Positions 48,729-57,812 of a stretch of 64,000 bases of DNA are shown piece after piece (the stretch's first letter is position 1; each line of letters begins with the position of its first letter). The stretch is from Acidobacteriota bacterium (GTDB lineage Bacteria > Acidobacteriota > Terriglobia > Acidiferrales > UBA7541). The stretch covers positions 1-64,000 of the forward strand of contig JABDEK010000007.1 of NCBI GenBank assembly GCA_013287135.1, given 5' to 3'. A model generated the notes under the pieces. It saw only the letters and a list, made by a program, of their open reading frames with translations, made no database searches and was not told the DNA's origin. Position numbers and translations under genes: made by a program.

Positions 48729-50186
48729 ATGGCGCGTTTGAACGTCCGAATTCTTGCCCTGGCATTCTGCGGTATGTTTTGTTGGGCCACGAATAGTGCG
48801 GGGCAGGGCCTGGCGTCACAACCGCCGCAGGCGCCCGCTGGTCCCAGCGCGGACATCGTAAAACTTCAAGGCGAAGCGCTCGTTTGGCTCCAAGACCTGA
48901 TTCGCATTAATACCACCAATCCGCCGGGTAACGAGGTCGTGGCCGCCAAATACATCGCCGATGTTCTGAAACGCGAGGGAATTCCTTCGGAAATTTTCGA
49001 GAGCACTCCTGGACGCGGCTTTTTGGTCGCGCGCCTTTCTTCCAGCGCCATGCCCAACCCCTCACGCGCTCTGCTCTTGCTGGCTCATCTGGATGTGGTC
49101 GGCGTCGATAAAGCCAAATGGTCCGTGGATCCTTTCGCCGCGGTAATAAAAGGCGGGTACCTCTACGGGCGCGGCGCGATTGACGACAAAGGAATTTTGG
49201 CCGCGAATCTTGCCGTTTTCATTGCATTAAAGCGCTCGCAAGCCCGATTGAACCGCGATGTAATTTTTCTCGCCGAAGGTGACGAAGAAGCCGGCGGAGA
49301 AACCGGGATGAAGTTCGCCGTCGAAAAACACTGGGATAAAATTGCCTCGGGCTTCGCATTGAACGAATGCGGCCGCACCGTTATGAAAAACGGTAAGGTG
49401 CAATACGTGGCCCTGCAAGTTAGCGAGAAAGTCGCCGTAAACGTGAATGTAATCGCCACCGGCACTTCCGGCCACGGCTCGGTCCCACTAAAAGATAACG
49501 CTGTCACGCATCTATCCGCGGCCATGGCGAAATTGGGCACTTACGAAGCCCCGGTGCAATTCAACTCCGTCACCCGCGGATATTTCGAAGGAATCGCCCC
49601 GCTGCAAGACGAAGAAACCAGCAAATGGATGCTGGCGCTGGAGAGTTCCGACCGCGCCGATCACGCCGCGCGATGGCTTTCCAATGCCAATCCAATCTGG
49701 AATGCCATGCTGCGAGACACCGTGAGTCCCACGATGTTGCAGGCAGGTATTCGCGCAAATGTTGTCCCGTCAGAAGCTCGCGGCGTTCTGAACATACGTC
49801 TTCTGCCGGGCAATATGGCGACTCCGCTCTTAAGCAAGCTCACTCAACTTGTGAACGATCCCCAAGTTCGTTTGGAACCGCAGGCTGGCGCCGGAGAAAC
49901 CGCGCCGTCTTCCTCACTTGAGACGGATTTGTACGCTACAATTAAGAAGGTAACCGCTCAGGAATTCAACGGTGCACCGGTAGTTCCATACATGTCCACT
50001 CCACTTACAGACTCGGCTCGTCTGCGCATGCGCACAGTACAAGCCTATGGGTTCGATCCTTTCCCGCTCACTGAAGAAGACGTGATGCGCATGCACGCCG
50101 ATGACGAACGCATTCCGGTAGAATCTTTCCGCAAGGGAGTTCAGTTCCTCTACGCGGTTGTTGACGCGTTTGCTGTGACAAAATAA
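48729..50186 (+). CDS. Exported M20-family metallopeptidase
   Basis: The protein is 485 residues with AGGAGAA upstream and a signal peptide ending near residue 30. The M20 dizinc site is complete: LAHLDVVGVD (His and Asp), GRGAIDDKG (bridging Asp), EGDEEAGGE (catalytic Glu pair) and a late His in the C-terminal part. A dimerisation insert with GHGSVP lies in the middle. It should cleave C-terminal or dipeptide substrates in the periplasm. The pyruvate kinase gene starts five bases after its stop, so the two are likely co-transcribed although functionally unrelated. Confidence 0.9.
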   Translation: MARLNVRILALAFCGMFCWATNSAGQGLASQPPQAPAGPSADIVKLQGEALVWLQDLIRINTTNPPGNEVVAAKYIADVLKREGIPSEIFESTPGRGFLVARLSSSAMPNPSRALLLLAHLDVVGVDKAKWSVDPFAAVIKGGYLYGRGAIDDKGILAANLAVFIALKRSQARLNRDVIFLAEGDEEAGGETGMKFAVEKHWDKIASGFALNECGRTVMKNGKVQYVALQVSEKVAVNVNVIATGTSGHGSVPLKDNAVTHLSAAMAKLGTYEAPVQFNSVTRGYFEGIAPLQDEETSKWMLALESSDRADHAARWLSNANPIWNAMLRDTVSPTMLQAGIRANVVPSEARGVLNIRLLPGNMATPLLSKLTQLVNDPQVRLEPQAGAGETAPSSSLETDLYATIKKVTAQEFNGAPVVPYMSTPLTDSARLRMRTVQAYGFDPFPLTEEDVMRMHADDERIPVESFRKGVQFLYAVVDAFAVTK

Positions 50187-50191
50187 CAATC

Positions 50192-51613
50192 GTGCAAAAT
50201 CTTCGAAGGGCCAAAATCGTCTGTACCTTGGGACCCGCAAGCTCGTCTCAAAAAATGATTGACGCGCTGCTGCATGCGGGCATGGATGTGGCGCGCCTGA
50301 ATTTTTCACACGGCACTCCAGAAGAAAAAACCCGTCTCATAAATTACGTGCGGCGAGCCTCCGCTCGATACAGCAAGCCCGTTGCAATCATTGCGGATTT
50401 ACAGGGGCCCAAAATCCGTACCGGTGCGTTGCAACAGGGCAAGCCCGTGCACCTCCACTTCGGCCAGCGTTTCGTGATTAGCACCAAGAAGGTAATCGGC
50501 ACGGAGCAAGGTGTCAGCACAACTTTTCTCGCATTGCCGGAGTCCGTGCGCAAGGGTGACCGCATTCTTCTGAACGATGGGGAGATCTCGTTGCGTGTTC
50601 TATCCACCCGTGGCCGGGAAGTTGTCTGCCAGGTGGAAAACGGCGGGGAACTGGGCGAAAACAAAGGAATCAACCTGCCGGGCGTGAAACTGAAAATTCC
50701 TTCGCTCACTCCCAAGGATCGCCGCGACTTGCAGTTCAGCTTGCAAATGGGCGCAAACTACGTGGCCCAAAGTTTTGTGCGCACCGCAGCAGATGTCCGC
50801 GCCGCCAAGGGTGCCATCGCCCGCGCCGGAAAAGACACGCCTATTATCGCTAAATTGGAAAAGCCCGAGGCTATCGACAACCTGGAGGAGATTCTCGAGA
50901 TTGCCGACGGCGTGATGGTGGCGCGCGGAGACTTAGGCGTGGAAATGAGTCTCGAAAAAGTTCCCGTTGTCCAGAAACGGATTATTTCCAGCGCGCGCGA
51001 CGCTTTGGTCCCCGTAATTACCGCCACACAAATGCTCGATTCGATGCAGAAAAATCCGCGGCCCACGCGCGCGGAAGCTTCCGACGTGGCCAATGCAATT
51101 TTCGATGGCAGCGATGCCTTGATGCTTTCCGGCGAGACCGCCGCGGGAAGTTATCCGCTGGAATCGGTGGTAATGATGGACCGCATTATTCGCGAGGCGG
51201 AAGCGAGCGTCACGTCTTTACCTCGCCCGGCGGCCTCCGGCGACTTACTGATCAGTGAAACCATTGCCGAAGCCATTTGCCATGCCGCGGAAGAATTAAA
51301 CATGAAAGTAATCGCCGTCTTCACCGAGTCGGGATCTTCCGCGCGCCTCGTTTCAAAATACCGCCCGAGAGCTCCCATCGTTGCGTTTTCACCTGCGCAG
51401 GAAGCCCGCCGCCGGCTGAGCCTCTTCTGGGGAGTGCTGCCGCGGACCATAGAGCGCGTCCACGACGTCGATCAGCTCGCGGAAACCGCCGAAGCGCGTT
51501 TGCTTGAAGAACATTTAGTGAAGCGCGGCGACATCGTAGGCGTAATCGCCGGCACGCCATTGGGCACCACGGGATCCACTAACTTGATGAAGATCATCCG
51601 AATCGGAGGGTAG
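50192..51613 (+). CDS. pyk: Pyruvate kinase
   Basis: It makes pyruvate and ATP from phosphoenolpyruvate. The start is a GTG followed by LRRAKIVCTLGPASSS. Diagnostic blocks are ARLNFSHG, KIRTGAL, IAKLEKPEAIDNLEEI (catalytic Lys and Glu), MVARGDLGVE and ITATQMLDSM, then a C-terminal domain with PRAPIVAFSP. Length 473 is standard. With eno and gpmI it completes the last three steps of glycolysis within this 12-kb stretch, and its product feeds the acetolactate synthase encoded on the other strand at 53.7-55.4 kb. Confidence 0.97.
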   Translation: MQNLRRAKIVCTLGPASSSQKMIDALLHAGMDVARLNFSHGTPEEKTRLINYVRRASARYSKPVAIIADLQGPKIRTGALQQGKPVHLHFGQRFVISTKKVIGTEQGVSTTFLALPESVRKGDRILLNDGEISLRVLSTRGREVVCQVENGGELGENKGINLPGVKLKIPSLTPKDRRDLQFSLQMGANYVAQSFVRTAADVRAAKGAIARAGKDTPIIAKLEKPEAIDNLEEILEIADGVMVARGDLGVEMSLEKVPVVQKRIISSARDALVPVITATQMLDSMQKNPRPTRAEASDVANAIFDGSDALMLSGETAAGSYPLESVVMMDRIIREAEASVTSLPRPAASGDLLISETIAEAICHAAEELNMKVIAVFTESGSSARLVSKYRPRAPIVAFSPAQEARRRLSLFWGVLPRTIERVHDVDQLAETAEARLLEEHLVKRGDIVGVIAGTPLGTTGSTNLMKIIRIGG

Positions 51614-51763
51614 CTAGCCAGTTGTATGTTCGCGCAAGACTTCTCCGGTGAGAAAGACTCGGCCAATCGTCCTACCCCCATCCCGATGGGTAAATTTGAA
51701 TTCGTAACGAGTGCTTGCGAGGTAGGCAGGATTCAGCTCTGGGATCTGCGGCGTTCTCGGCCC

Positions 51764-52621
51764 CTAATTCACCCAGTTGTCGGGATTTGAAGGCGGCTTT
51801 TCGTTGTGGTCGCGCACATAAACTTCGAATTTCTTCCGTAGCCGCCGTCGTTTCCAATCCGAAAAAAAATTCCGATAGTTGTAGAGATAAGAGCCGCGCC
51901 GCAAGTAAATATATCCCACTAGCATTCCGCCAAGGTGGCAGACATGACTCACTCCATCGCCCGTGGATCCAATGGTGGTAAAAAATTCGATGGCTCCCAT
52001 CACGATCACAAAAATTCGCATGGAAACTGTGACCGGCAGCGGAAATACCCAGACTTGGCGGTGTGGCATCACGATAGCCACCGCTAGCAAGACGCCGTAG
52101 ATCGCTCCCGAAGCTCCAATCGTAGGTATCAGAGCCGTCCCGCGTCCGTGCGGATCGATCAAAAGTTTTACGATGATGTCAACGATTCCCGCGCCCACTC
52201 CGCACACGAAAAAATAAGTGTAGAACCGCCGTGCCCCCCAAGTGTGCTCCAGGTCAGCGCCGAACATCGCGAGGTACAGGAGGTTGAAAAGAATGTGGAG
52301 GATCCCGCCGTGAAGGAAAATGTAGGTGAACGGTTGCCAGATTCGGAAACCCCGTACGACCGCCCAGGGACTGAGCCCGAACCAGCCGATCCAAAATCTT
52401 GCTCCCGCTTCGTGAAACAGCAGCGCCGAAATTGTTTGCAGGAAAAAAACAGAAATACAGATGATGCAAATCGTCTTAATGGCGCGCGGAAAGTACCCGC
52501 TTAAATCAAACCGATGCCCGTATCCGCGCGAAAAGGTTGGCACACAGGAAGTGTAAAGGCTGCGCCCACCGTAGTCAAAGACCTCCAGGGGTAGCTTACA
52601 GGACGGGGAAAAGTGATACAT
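51764..52621 (-). CDS. Rhomboid-family intramembrane serine protease
   Basis: The likely start is the ATG at 52621 behind a GGGGTGGG site; the frame opens at 52684. After an N-terminal soluble stretch there are about six helices. The catalytic Ser is in IGASGAIYG and the partner His in VCHLGGMLVGYI; LHGGILHILFNLLYLAMFG is the usual H-x2-x(N/L) stretch of helix 2. A basic C-terminal tail (DWKRRRLRKKF) is cytosolic. It should cleave membrane-embedded substrates. No obvious partner is adjacent. A copy of the dispersed repeat lies across its upstream region. Confidence 0.88.
   Translation of the reverse strand: MYHFSPSCKLPLEVFDYGGRSLYTSCVPTFSRGYGHRFDLSGYFPRAIKTICIICISVFFLQTISALLFHEAGARFWIGWFGLSPWAVVRGFRIWQPFTYIFLHGGILHILFNLLYLAMFGADLEHTWGARRFYTYFFVCGVGAGIVDIIVKLLIDPHGRGTALIPTIGASGAIYGVLLAVAIVMPHRQVWVFPLPVTVSMRIFVIVMGAIEFFTTIGSTGDGVSHVCHLGGMLVGYIYLRRGSYLYNYRNFFSDWKRRRLRKKFEVYVRDHNEKPPSNPDNWVN
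52574..52595 (+). repeat. Partial copy of the dispersed repeat (copy A)
   Basis: GTCAAAGACCTCCAGGGGT matches the first arm of the copy at 59292 (GTCAGAGACCTCCAGGGGT) with one mismatch, then diverges (AGCTTACAGG instead of GAGCACTAG). It sits just upstream of the rhomboid start. The ACGGGG/CCCCGT pair followed by a T-run at 52603-52635 is adjacent. Confidence 0.45.
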
Positions 52622-52895
52622 CCCACCCCGTTTTTGGCGCGATAACAATTTTAAGCAAGGTTGCAGTCGCCTACGCGTGCACAATTGCAGTCGTGGTTAC
52701 GGCGGAAGTGGCGATTACGATTTAAATTGCGGTGACTGTGAATAACCGCCAACTACGCGAGCACCGACGACTAGAATTCGCATATTGCCATCCCTTCTCA
52801 GTAATCATGTTTGATTGCAAAGAATCAAGAGCTCCTATGGAAACCGTGATTCCGATTGACTCGGGTACGAGCGATTCCGCGGGGTTGCGGCCGGG

Positions 52896-53684
52896 TTATC
52901 CCTCCGCCGATTTGATTTTCTGGTTCAACGCCGGGTCCTCGAGATTCGTCTTGAGGAATTCTGCCGAGGTAGGTAACTCCACCCGGAGATTATGTACGGT
53001 GCAAATCTGCACCTTACCGGCGCGAAGACGATAGTCCAGCGCGTGTCCTCCGGACTGTTTATCCTGCCGCAGAAAGTGCAGGTGAAACCCTGCCACGCCG
53101 ATACCCTGTGCATAAATCGGAGAACGAAATCCGGCCAAGGTTCCCTCCACGTTGGTGAAGACTTTCTCTGCTTGATGTTTCGCTGCTTCGGTGAGGGGAG
53201 GAAACGGCCTAGTCTGACGCTGCACGGTTCGCATGCGAACTTCATCGAAAGCGCCATCCACTCTTACCGCGCTGAAGAGGTTGGCATCCGTAGCTTTCTC
53301 AATCATCGCCAGCAGGTCGCTCTTTGTCATCGGCTGTACCAGATTCAACTCCCGCTCCGGCTGAAAAAAGGTAACCACGGCAAAAGGCGTCTTTTGGTCA
53401 TCTGTGACAGGACGAGCGGATCCATCCGATCTAACCTGATAGAACATCCCGTCAAAGCCCACCATCTCACCGTCGAGATCATTGAAAGTGCCAAGACCAA
53501 AATCGCCATGTTTCCGAATGTCCCCATACGTCATCTGACCTTCGTAATTCCCGGCTATCAAAGCGGACATCAAGGAGGTTTGATACAGCTCACCCGCTCG
53601 ATGATCGTTACTGCCGGAGACGTGGTGCCAAGCTGGCTGGATCATTGCGAGTGAACCGGATACAAGTGAATTGTCCATGCTCAT
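52896..53684 (-). CDS. budA: Alpha-acetolactate decarboxylase
   Basis: It converts (S)-2-acetolactate to acetoin. The 262-residue protein has GDFGLGTFNDLDGEMV near residue 60 and the zinc ligands in GFHLHFL and GGHALDY near residues 200 and 212; GDFGLG and the late His cluster are diagnostic. It begins four bases after the alsS stop. GAGAGG stands one base before the first ATG, so the second ATG (53678) may be the real start. The operon with acetolactate synthase is the standard pyruvate-to-acetoin pair. Confidence 0.93.
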   Translation of the reverse strand: MSMDNSLVSGSLAMIQPAWHHVSGSNDHRAGELYQTSLMSALIAGNYEGQMTYGDIRKHGDFGLGTFNDLDGEMVGFDGMFYQVRSDGSARPVTDDQKTPFAVVTFFQPERELNLVQPMTKSDLLAMIEKATDANLFSAVRVDGAFDEVRMRTVQRQTRPFPPLTEAAKHQAEKVFTNVEGTLAGFRSPIYAQGIGVAGFHLHFLRQDKQSGGHALDYRLRAGKVQICTVHNLRVELPTSAEFLKTNLEDPALNQKIKSAEG

Positions 53685-53688
53685 CCTC

Positions 53689-55374
53689 TCAATCCCACGC
53701 TTCGGGAATCACGTGTTCGCCGATTTCCACGTTCTTGCTGTAATCCGTCGGAATGTCCACCACGACTACGCCGGGCGTCTCGAGTGCTTTGCGCAAGGTA
53801 GGCACAAGTTCATCGGGCTTGTTGACCCTCATACCGACGCATCCGAGGCTCTCCACGTACTTCACAATGTCCGGATTTCCGAAATCCGTGCCTGAAGTAC
53901 GCCCGTAAAGCAGCTCCTGCTGAAAGGCGACCATGTTGTAGCTGCCGTCGCGAAAGACAAGGACTGTAATGTTCAACTTCGACCGAACCGCTGTTTCCAG
54001 TTCCATCGACGAAAAGAGGAAGCCCCCATCGCCCACGACCGCCACCACCTTCTTCGAGGGATAAGTAAAACTCGCCGCCATGGCCCACGGAATTCCTACT
54101 CCCAGTGTTTGCTGCCCATTAGTGAACAGGAGTTTGCGTGGTTCAAACTGGAAGAAGTGCCGCGCCATCCAGATGTGCACCGACCCCATATCGCACGCGA
54201 TAATAGTGTCATCATCGACCAGACTGCGCAGCGCCAGCACGGTGTTAAGCGGATAAACCGACGATCCGTGTGATTTCGGATCAGGAGGATTTTGCAGCGC
54301 CTTCCATTCTGCCTGAATCGCTTGCAGCTCTGGGCCTGCAGTGAACGATTGCTCCTGCAGCATTGATGCGAGCGCCGATATTGTGTCAGAAACCGATCCG
54401 CGCAGCTCCAACTCGGGTTCATAATGGTTATCGATGTCGCAGGGATAATCGTCCAGATGAATGATGGCCCTCGCCTTGCCCACGTTCCAGAAACTCGGGT
54501 CGAACTCGACCGGATCGTACCCGATGGTTAGCACGACGTCCGCCCTGGCGAGCAGCTTGTCTCCCGGTTGATTCCGGAACAGGCCCACGCGGCCGAAAAA
54601 TAGTGGGAGCAGTTCGCGCGATATCGCCCCTGCGCCTTGAAATGTGCCGACGACGGGTAAGGCGTGGCGCTTCAACAGAGCGCGCACTGCTGTGGTCGCA
54701 CGAGGCTCGCTAGCGCCCATGCCGAGAAGGATGACCGGGCTTTTCGCTTTCGATATTTTTTCCGCAGCTCGGCGAATCATGTCTTCAGGGGCTGCCCCCA
54801 ACGGCGGCAGCGGCAGCGGCGGCGGCACGCTGGCTTCGGTCACTGCACCCTGCACATCCCTCGGAAATGCAATAAAGGATGCTCCGGCACGAGGTGTCAT
54901 AGCCGCTCGAAAAGCATTCACAACCGCTTCACCGGCGGCTTCCGGCGCGTTGATGGCGACGCTGAATTTTGTTACCGGTTTCATGACGGCCACCGAGTCC
55001 ATCGATTGGTGCGTCTGCTTGAGGGTGTCCGCCAAAGGAACAATGCCGCCGATCGCCACCATGGGATCACCTTCGGTGGTGGCGGTGGCTGCGCCGGTCA
55101 CGAGATTGCCCGTGCCCGGGCCGGAGGTGACAAGACAGACCCCCGGCCTCCCGGTCAAACGCCCCACAGCGGCGGCCATGAACGCGGCGTTCTGTTCGTG
55201 ACGGCAGACGATCAACTGCGGACCTTCATCACGCAATACATCAAAGGTCGGCATGATCTTTCCACCCGGAATGCCGAATATATATTTGACATTCTGTTGC
55301 ATCAGGCTTCGGATCAATAAACGCCCGGCGGTTTGCTGTTTTTCTCTTGCTTTGGCTTCACCCGGAGTACTCAT
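53689..55374 (-). CDS. alsS: Acetolactate synthase, catabolic type
   Basis: A ThDP-dependent enzyme, it joins two pyruvates into acetolactate and CO2. A strong GGAGGAG precedes the ATG. The active-site Glu is in [17 protein letters not shown] and the ThDP motif [17 protein letters not shown] (GDG) are intact. Length 561 and the lack of an FAD-type regulatory partner, together with the adjacent decarboxylase, favour the catabolic (AlsS/BudB) form over IlvB. Expression likely responds to pyruvate overflow or acid, but no regulator is adjacent. Confidence 0.92.
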   Translation of the reverse strand: MSTPGEAKAREKQQTAGRLLIRSLMQQNVKYIFGIPGGKIMPTFDVLRDEGPQLIVCRHEQNAAFMAAAVGRLTGRPGVCLVTSGPGTGNLVTGAATATTEGDPMVAIGGIVPLADTLKQTHQSMDSVAVMKPVTKFSVAINAPEAAGEAVVNAFRAAMTPRAGASFIAFPRDVQGAVTEASVPPPLPLPPLGAAPEDMIRRAAEKISKAKSPVILLGMGASEPRATTAVRALLKRHALPVVGTFQGAGAISRELLPLFFGRVGLFRNQPGDKLLARADVVLTIGYDPVEFDPSFWNVGKARAIIHLDDYPCDIDNHYEPELELRGSVSDTISALASMLQEQSFTAGPELQAIQAEWKALQNPPDPKSHGSSVYPLNTVLALRSLVDDDTIIACDMGSVHIWMARHFFQFEPRKLLFTNGQQTLGVGIPWAMAASFTYPSKKVVAVVGDGGFLFSSMELETAVRSKLNITVLVFRDGSYNMVAFQQELLYGRTSGTDFGNPDIVKYVESLGCVGMRVNKPDELVPTLRKALETPGVVVVDIPTDYSKNVEIGEHVIPEAWD

Positions 55375-55629
55375 CGTCTCCTCCAGTGGTAACGCAATCT
55401 GTAGGCAGGGTTGGTTTGGGATTTGGATGCGCGATCAGGGAATAGAGCGAAACTTCTTGCGCAGCGTCCTTACTCAGTCGATTGTTGGGTTCACCGAGAG
55501 TACTCGTCTGGCCGGATTACGGAGGACGACCCTTCTATGAACCAGGGGTTGAGCATAACGTCAGGGCCGGAAAGAGGAATTGTAATCCGCCGCTATGCGC
55601 TTGTAAAGAGCTCTTCCGGTTCTCGTTGC

Positions 55630-56109
55630 TTAAACCCTCCTCGGGCTAGGTAATCCGGAAAACAATTCGACATGACCGCACTGATTGCATACGAGCGGTA
55701 CAACCATCCGCATCGTCATATCGGTTGAGCCGCCAACCCAGAACCTGATTCCGACTGCCTTGTCGCCGGGAATCCGTGGCACGCTTCGTTCAAACTTCTC
55801 ACGTTCATATTGGCTGAGGGCGTGCCCAGGCATTGTCGGGTTTGTGGGGTGGGAGTCTAACTGTCCTCCGGCTTTTATTCTGTCAACGTAAGCGCCAACC
55901 ATCAGGTACAGGTCTAGCGAGGAACTTGCTGAACTCAAAGCCTCACGCGCCTCTTTCAGCACATTACATCGTGATAAACTCCAGCGTATGGCACAGTCTC
56001 CCGATGCTGCGGACAGTGTCGCTCCCGCGCCGGACCTGTTCGTTAGACTGGCGCTTTGCGCGATTGCGGCCAGCGCCCGGGAAGAAAAAGAGGTGTAGAC
56101 TTGCGGCAT
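55630..56109 (-). CDS. Hypothetical protein with a zinc-ribbon-like end
   Basis: The frame of 159 codons ends with MRMVVPLVCNQCGHVELFSG, a CxxC knuckle found in many small unknown proteins. The preceding stretch (HALSQYEREKFERSVPRIP) is helix-rich and consistent with a real protein. The N-terminal third looks less credible, so translation may begin inside (for example at the Val or Met near residues 48-70). It is divergent from the DsrE-like selenoprotein candidate, with 40 bases between frame starts. I do not recognise the family and cannot name a function. Confidence 0.45.
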   Translation of the reverse strand: MPQVYTSFSSRALAAIAQSASLTNRSGAGATLSAASGDCAIRWSLSRCNVLKEAREALSSASSSLDLYLMVGAYVDRIKAGGQLDSHPTNPTMPGHALSQYEREKFERSVPRIPGDKAVGIRFWVGGSTDMTMRMVVPLVCNQCGHVELFSGLPSPRRV

Positions 56110-56149
56110 TCGTTCCTCGAAGGGAATCCCATCTCAGGAGATTAAAAAT

Positions 56150-56593
56150 ATGGCGCGACGCACGTTCCTGACTCAGCTGGCGGGTTTGCCTTTTCTAGCG
56201 TTGGGTCTGAAGGTCGAGGAGTCAAAAAAATCTCTCAAAATTATGATGAAAAGCGCGTGGGGGCCGGATGACCCAACAAGGGCAGCTTTTCCGTTCGCAC
56301 ACGGACTCGTGCTCGCAGAAGCGGGTCACGGGGTACAAATCTTCCTCCTCGCGGAGGCGACTTCTCTGATGCGAAAGTCCATGGTGAACGCGATTCTGCC
56401 GGTTGGCTGGCCACCGCTGAGCGAAACACTCGATAAGGTTGTGGCAAGACACATTCCGATCTTTGCTTGAGGAGCCTGTTCCCGGGCCCGTGGGGTCACG
56501 GAAACAGACTTGAATCAATGGGGAGCAAAATTTGGCAATCCGGCGATCTTTGTCTCGCTCGTGGAGTGGGCAGACCGGATAATCGTAGAGTGA
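56150..56593 (+). CDS. DsrE-family protein, candidate selenoprotein (in-frame TGA as Sec107)
   Basis: AGGAG precedes the ATG by nine bases. The first 106 codons encode MARRTFLTQLAGLPFLALG, a twin-arginine-like leader, and then a DsrE/DsrF core (FPFAHGLVLAEAGHGVQIFL, LDKVVARHIPIFA). A TGA at 56468-56470 follows. The same frame continues for 40 codons, GACSRARGVTETDLNQWGAK then FGNPAIFVSLVEWADRIIVE, before a second TGA. Those residues complete the DsrE fold, and TGA stands at the conserved Cys of the CxxC, giving U-G-A-C. A hairpin immediately follows. Full length would be 147 residues. Read conventionally it is a truncated 106-residue protein. The alternative is a nonsense-mutated gene, which is less likely given the intact tail. 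Confidence 0.78.
56476..56507 (+). promoter_or_regulatory. SECIS-like hairpin after the in-frame TGA
   Basis: In the message, CTGTT (56476-56480) can pair with AACAG (56503-56507), and CCGTG (56488-56492) pairs perfectly with CACGG (56497-56501). The apical loop is GGGT, with a 7-nt bulge on the 5' side. The apex lies 23-26 nt after the TGA. Bacterial SECIS elements place the loop about 16-37 nt past UGA, with G in the first loop positions. SelB recognition is inferred, not shown. Confidence 0.6.
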
Positions 56594-56758
56594 GGATCAG
56601 GTAATGCTTCCCGGGCGGGTGAGCTATCAGCTGTCTTCGACAGACCGTCAACTCCTTCTATGAGAAGCCTTTCGTTCTCAAGTTGTGAGTCCTCGCTGAG
56701 TTGTGAAGGAGTGGTTTGGGTTTTTCTATCTAGCGAGCCGGCTCATTCAAGGCACCTG

Positions 56759-57030
56759 TCATGTTCTGGCCATCAGGTTTCGCAATCGACACAAGTTGTA
56801 GGCGGCCCCGGTTAAGATAAACAGCCACCCCACCTTGTCGATTCCTCTCAACTTCACCTTCTTTAGCATCCCAACCATTTTCATCCATCCGAACGATTGC
56901 TCCACTCGTTTGCGCTTCCGTTGACTCGCCTCGTACCCACATGCCGCGTGGTCCGCTCGTCTATCGCGCTCCTGCGATTGGTCGTGTTCTGTGCCACATG
57001 CAGAGTGATGTTCATCCCGCGCAGTTCGGT
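56759..57030 (-). mobile_element. IS5-family transposase remnant, frameshifted
   Basis: In one leftward frame LRGMNITLHVAQNTTNRRSA then IDERTTRHVG is read (57030 to about 56940). A frame change continues as YEASQRKRKRVEQSFGWMK and LRGIDKVGWLFILTGAAYNL, the C-terminus of IS5-type DDE transposases with the catalytic Glu in RVEQSFGW. The two halves align to one protein only if a frameshift is removed, and the N-terminal half (first Asp) is missing. It is inactive. It lies between the DsrE-like gene and the TetR regulator, showing past insertion and deletion here. Confidence 0.72.
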
Positions 57031-57059
57031 TCGATTGACTTTCCAATAGTTCAACATAC

Positions 57060-57073
57060 ATACTTGTCGGTAT
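57060..57073. promoter_or_regulatory. Candidate TetR operator ATAC-N6-GTAT
   Basis: The inverted repeat ATAC-TTGTCG-GTAT lies 28 bases before the GTG of the TetR gene, overlapping where its promoter should be. Short dyads of this shape are typical TetR-family operators, so autoregulation is likely. Confidence 0.45.
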
Positions 57074-57100
57074 ATTAGATGGGCGCGAGAGGAGGCGGAG

Positions 57101-57772
57101 GTGAGGAAGCGAAGGCTCCGTGATCCGGACGGTACACGGGAACGCTTGCTGCAAGCGGCTTTCCGGGAGGTCCGCCGATCAGGCTTCCAGAGTGCCGGCA
57201 TCAATACAATTCTCGCCGCCACCAACGTCACCAAGGGAGCCCTCTATCACCACTTCGACAGCAAGGAAGCTTTGGGATATGCCATCGTCGACGAGGTCAT
57301 CGCTAAACTTGTCCGGGACAGATGGTTGCTCCCTCTGCTTAGCGACGGGCAACCCATCGACATTTTGATCGGCATTGTCCGGCGGTTACCAACTCGACCC
57401 GCAGACGTTCGAGAAAGTTGTCCGCTGCTCAATTTGGCACAGGAGATGTCTCCGCTGAACGAACAATTCCGCAAGCGGCTGGAGAGGCTATTTCTTGCCT
57501 GGCAGGAAGGAATTGCTACGCTTTTGCGGAAAGGGCAGTCCCAGGGAACCGTTCGCCGCGACCTGAATCCAGACGAGACTGCCAGCTTTCTTGTCGCGAT
57601 GGTCGAGGGCCACGCCTCGTTAGCAAAGAATGCTCAAAATGCCAAGGTTTGGGAAGTCGGAACCAGAAACATAGTGGGGTGGTTGCAGTCTCTCCGGGCG
57701 CCACGTCAATCTCGGAGAGGCGGACGGCGGATGTTGAAGAAGCCTGTTCTCAGGCAACGGCAGGGATTCTGA
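57101..57772 (+). CDS. TetR/AcrR-family regulator
   Basis: The start is a GTG with GGAGGCGGAG directly upstream. The helix-turn-helix is TRERLLQAAFREVRRSGFQS through TNVTKGALYHHFDSKEALGY. The C-terminal domain carries ESCPLLNLAQEMSPLNEQFR, the TetR_C_6/YxaF-type pattern. A basic tail ends the protein. It is followed 40 bases later by an exported protein on the same strand, its most likely regulated partner. The ATAC-N6-GTAT dyad in front suggests autoregulation. The ligand is unknown. Confidence 0.9.
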   Translation: MRKRRLRDPDGTRERLLQAAFREVRRSGFQSAGINTILAATNVTKGALYHHFDSKEALGYAIVDEVIAKLVRDRWLLPLLSDGQPIDILIGIVRRLPTRPADVRESCPLLNLAQEMSPLNEQFRKRLERLFLAWQEGIATLLRKGQSQGTVRRDLNPDETASFLVAMVEGHASLAKNAQNAKVWEVGTRNIVGWLQSLRAPRQSRRGGRRMLKKPVLRQRQGF

Positions 57773-57812
57773 CTAGGAGCAAAACAGCCAGCGATTCACC
57801 GGAGGCAAAACA

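Noticed and set aside
51690-51703. CCCAT-CCCG-ATGGG hairpin between pyk and the rhomboid gene
   Set aside because: Five base pairs without a T-run is too weak for a confident terminator, though it sits between convergent gene ends.
52603-52635. ACGGGG...CCCCGT pair followed by a T-run as a terminator
   Set aside because: It lies at the 5' end of the leftward rhomboid gene with a loop of about 17 bases, and no rightward gene ends nearby.
55411-55653. Rightward 80-codon frame between alsS and the zinc-ribbon gene
   Set aside because: No domain or ribosome site; it overlaps the upstream region and promoter of alsS.
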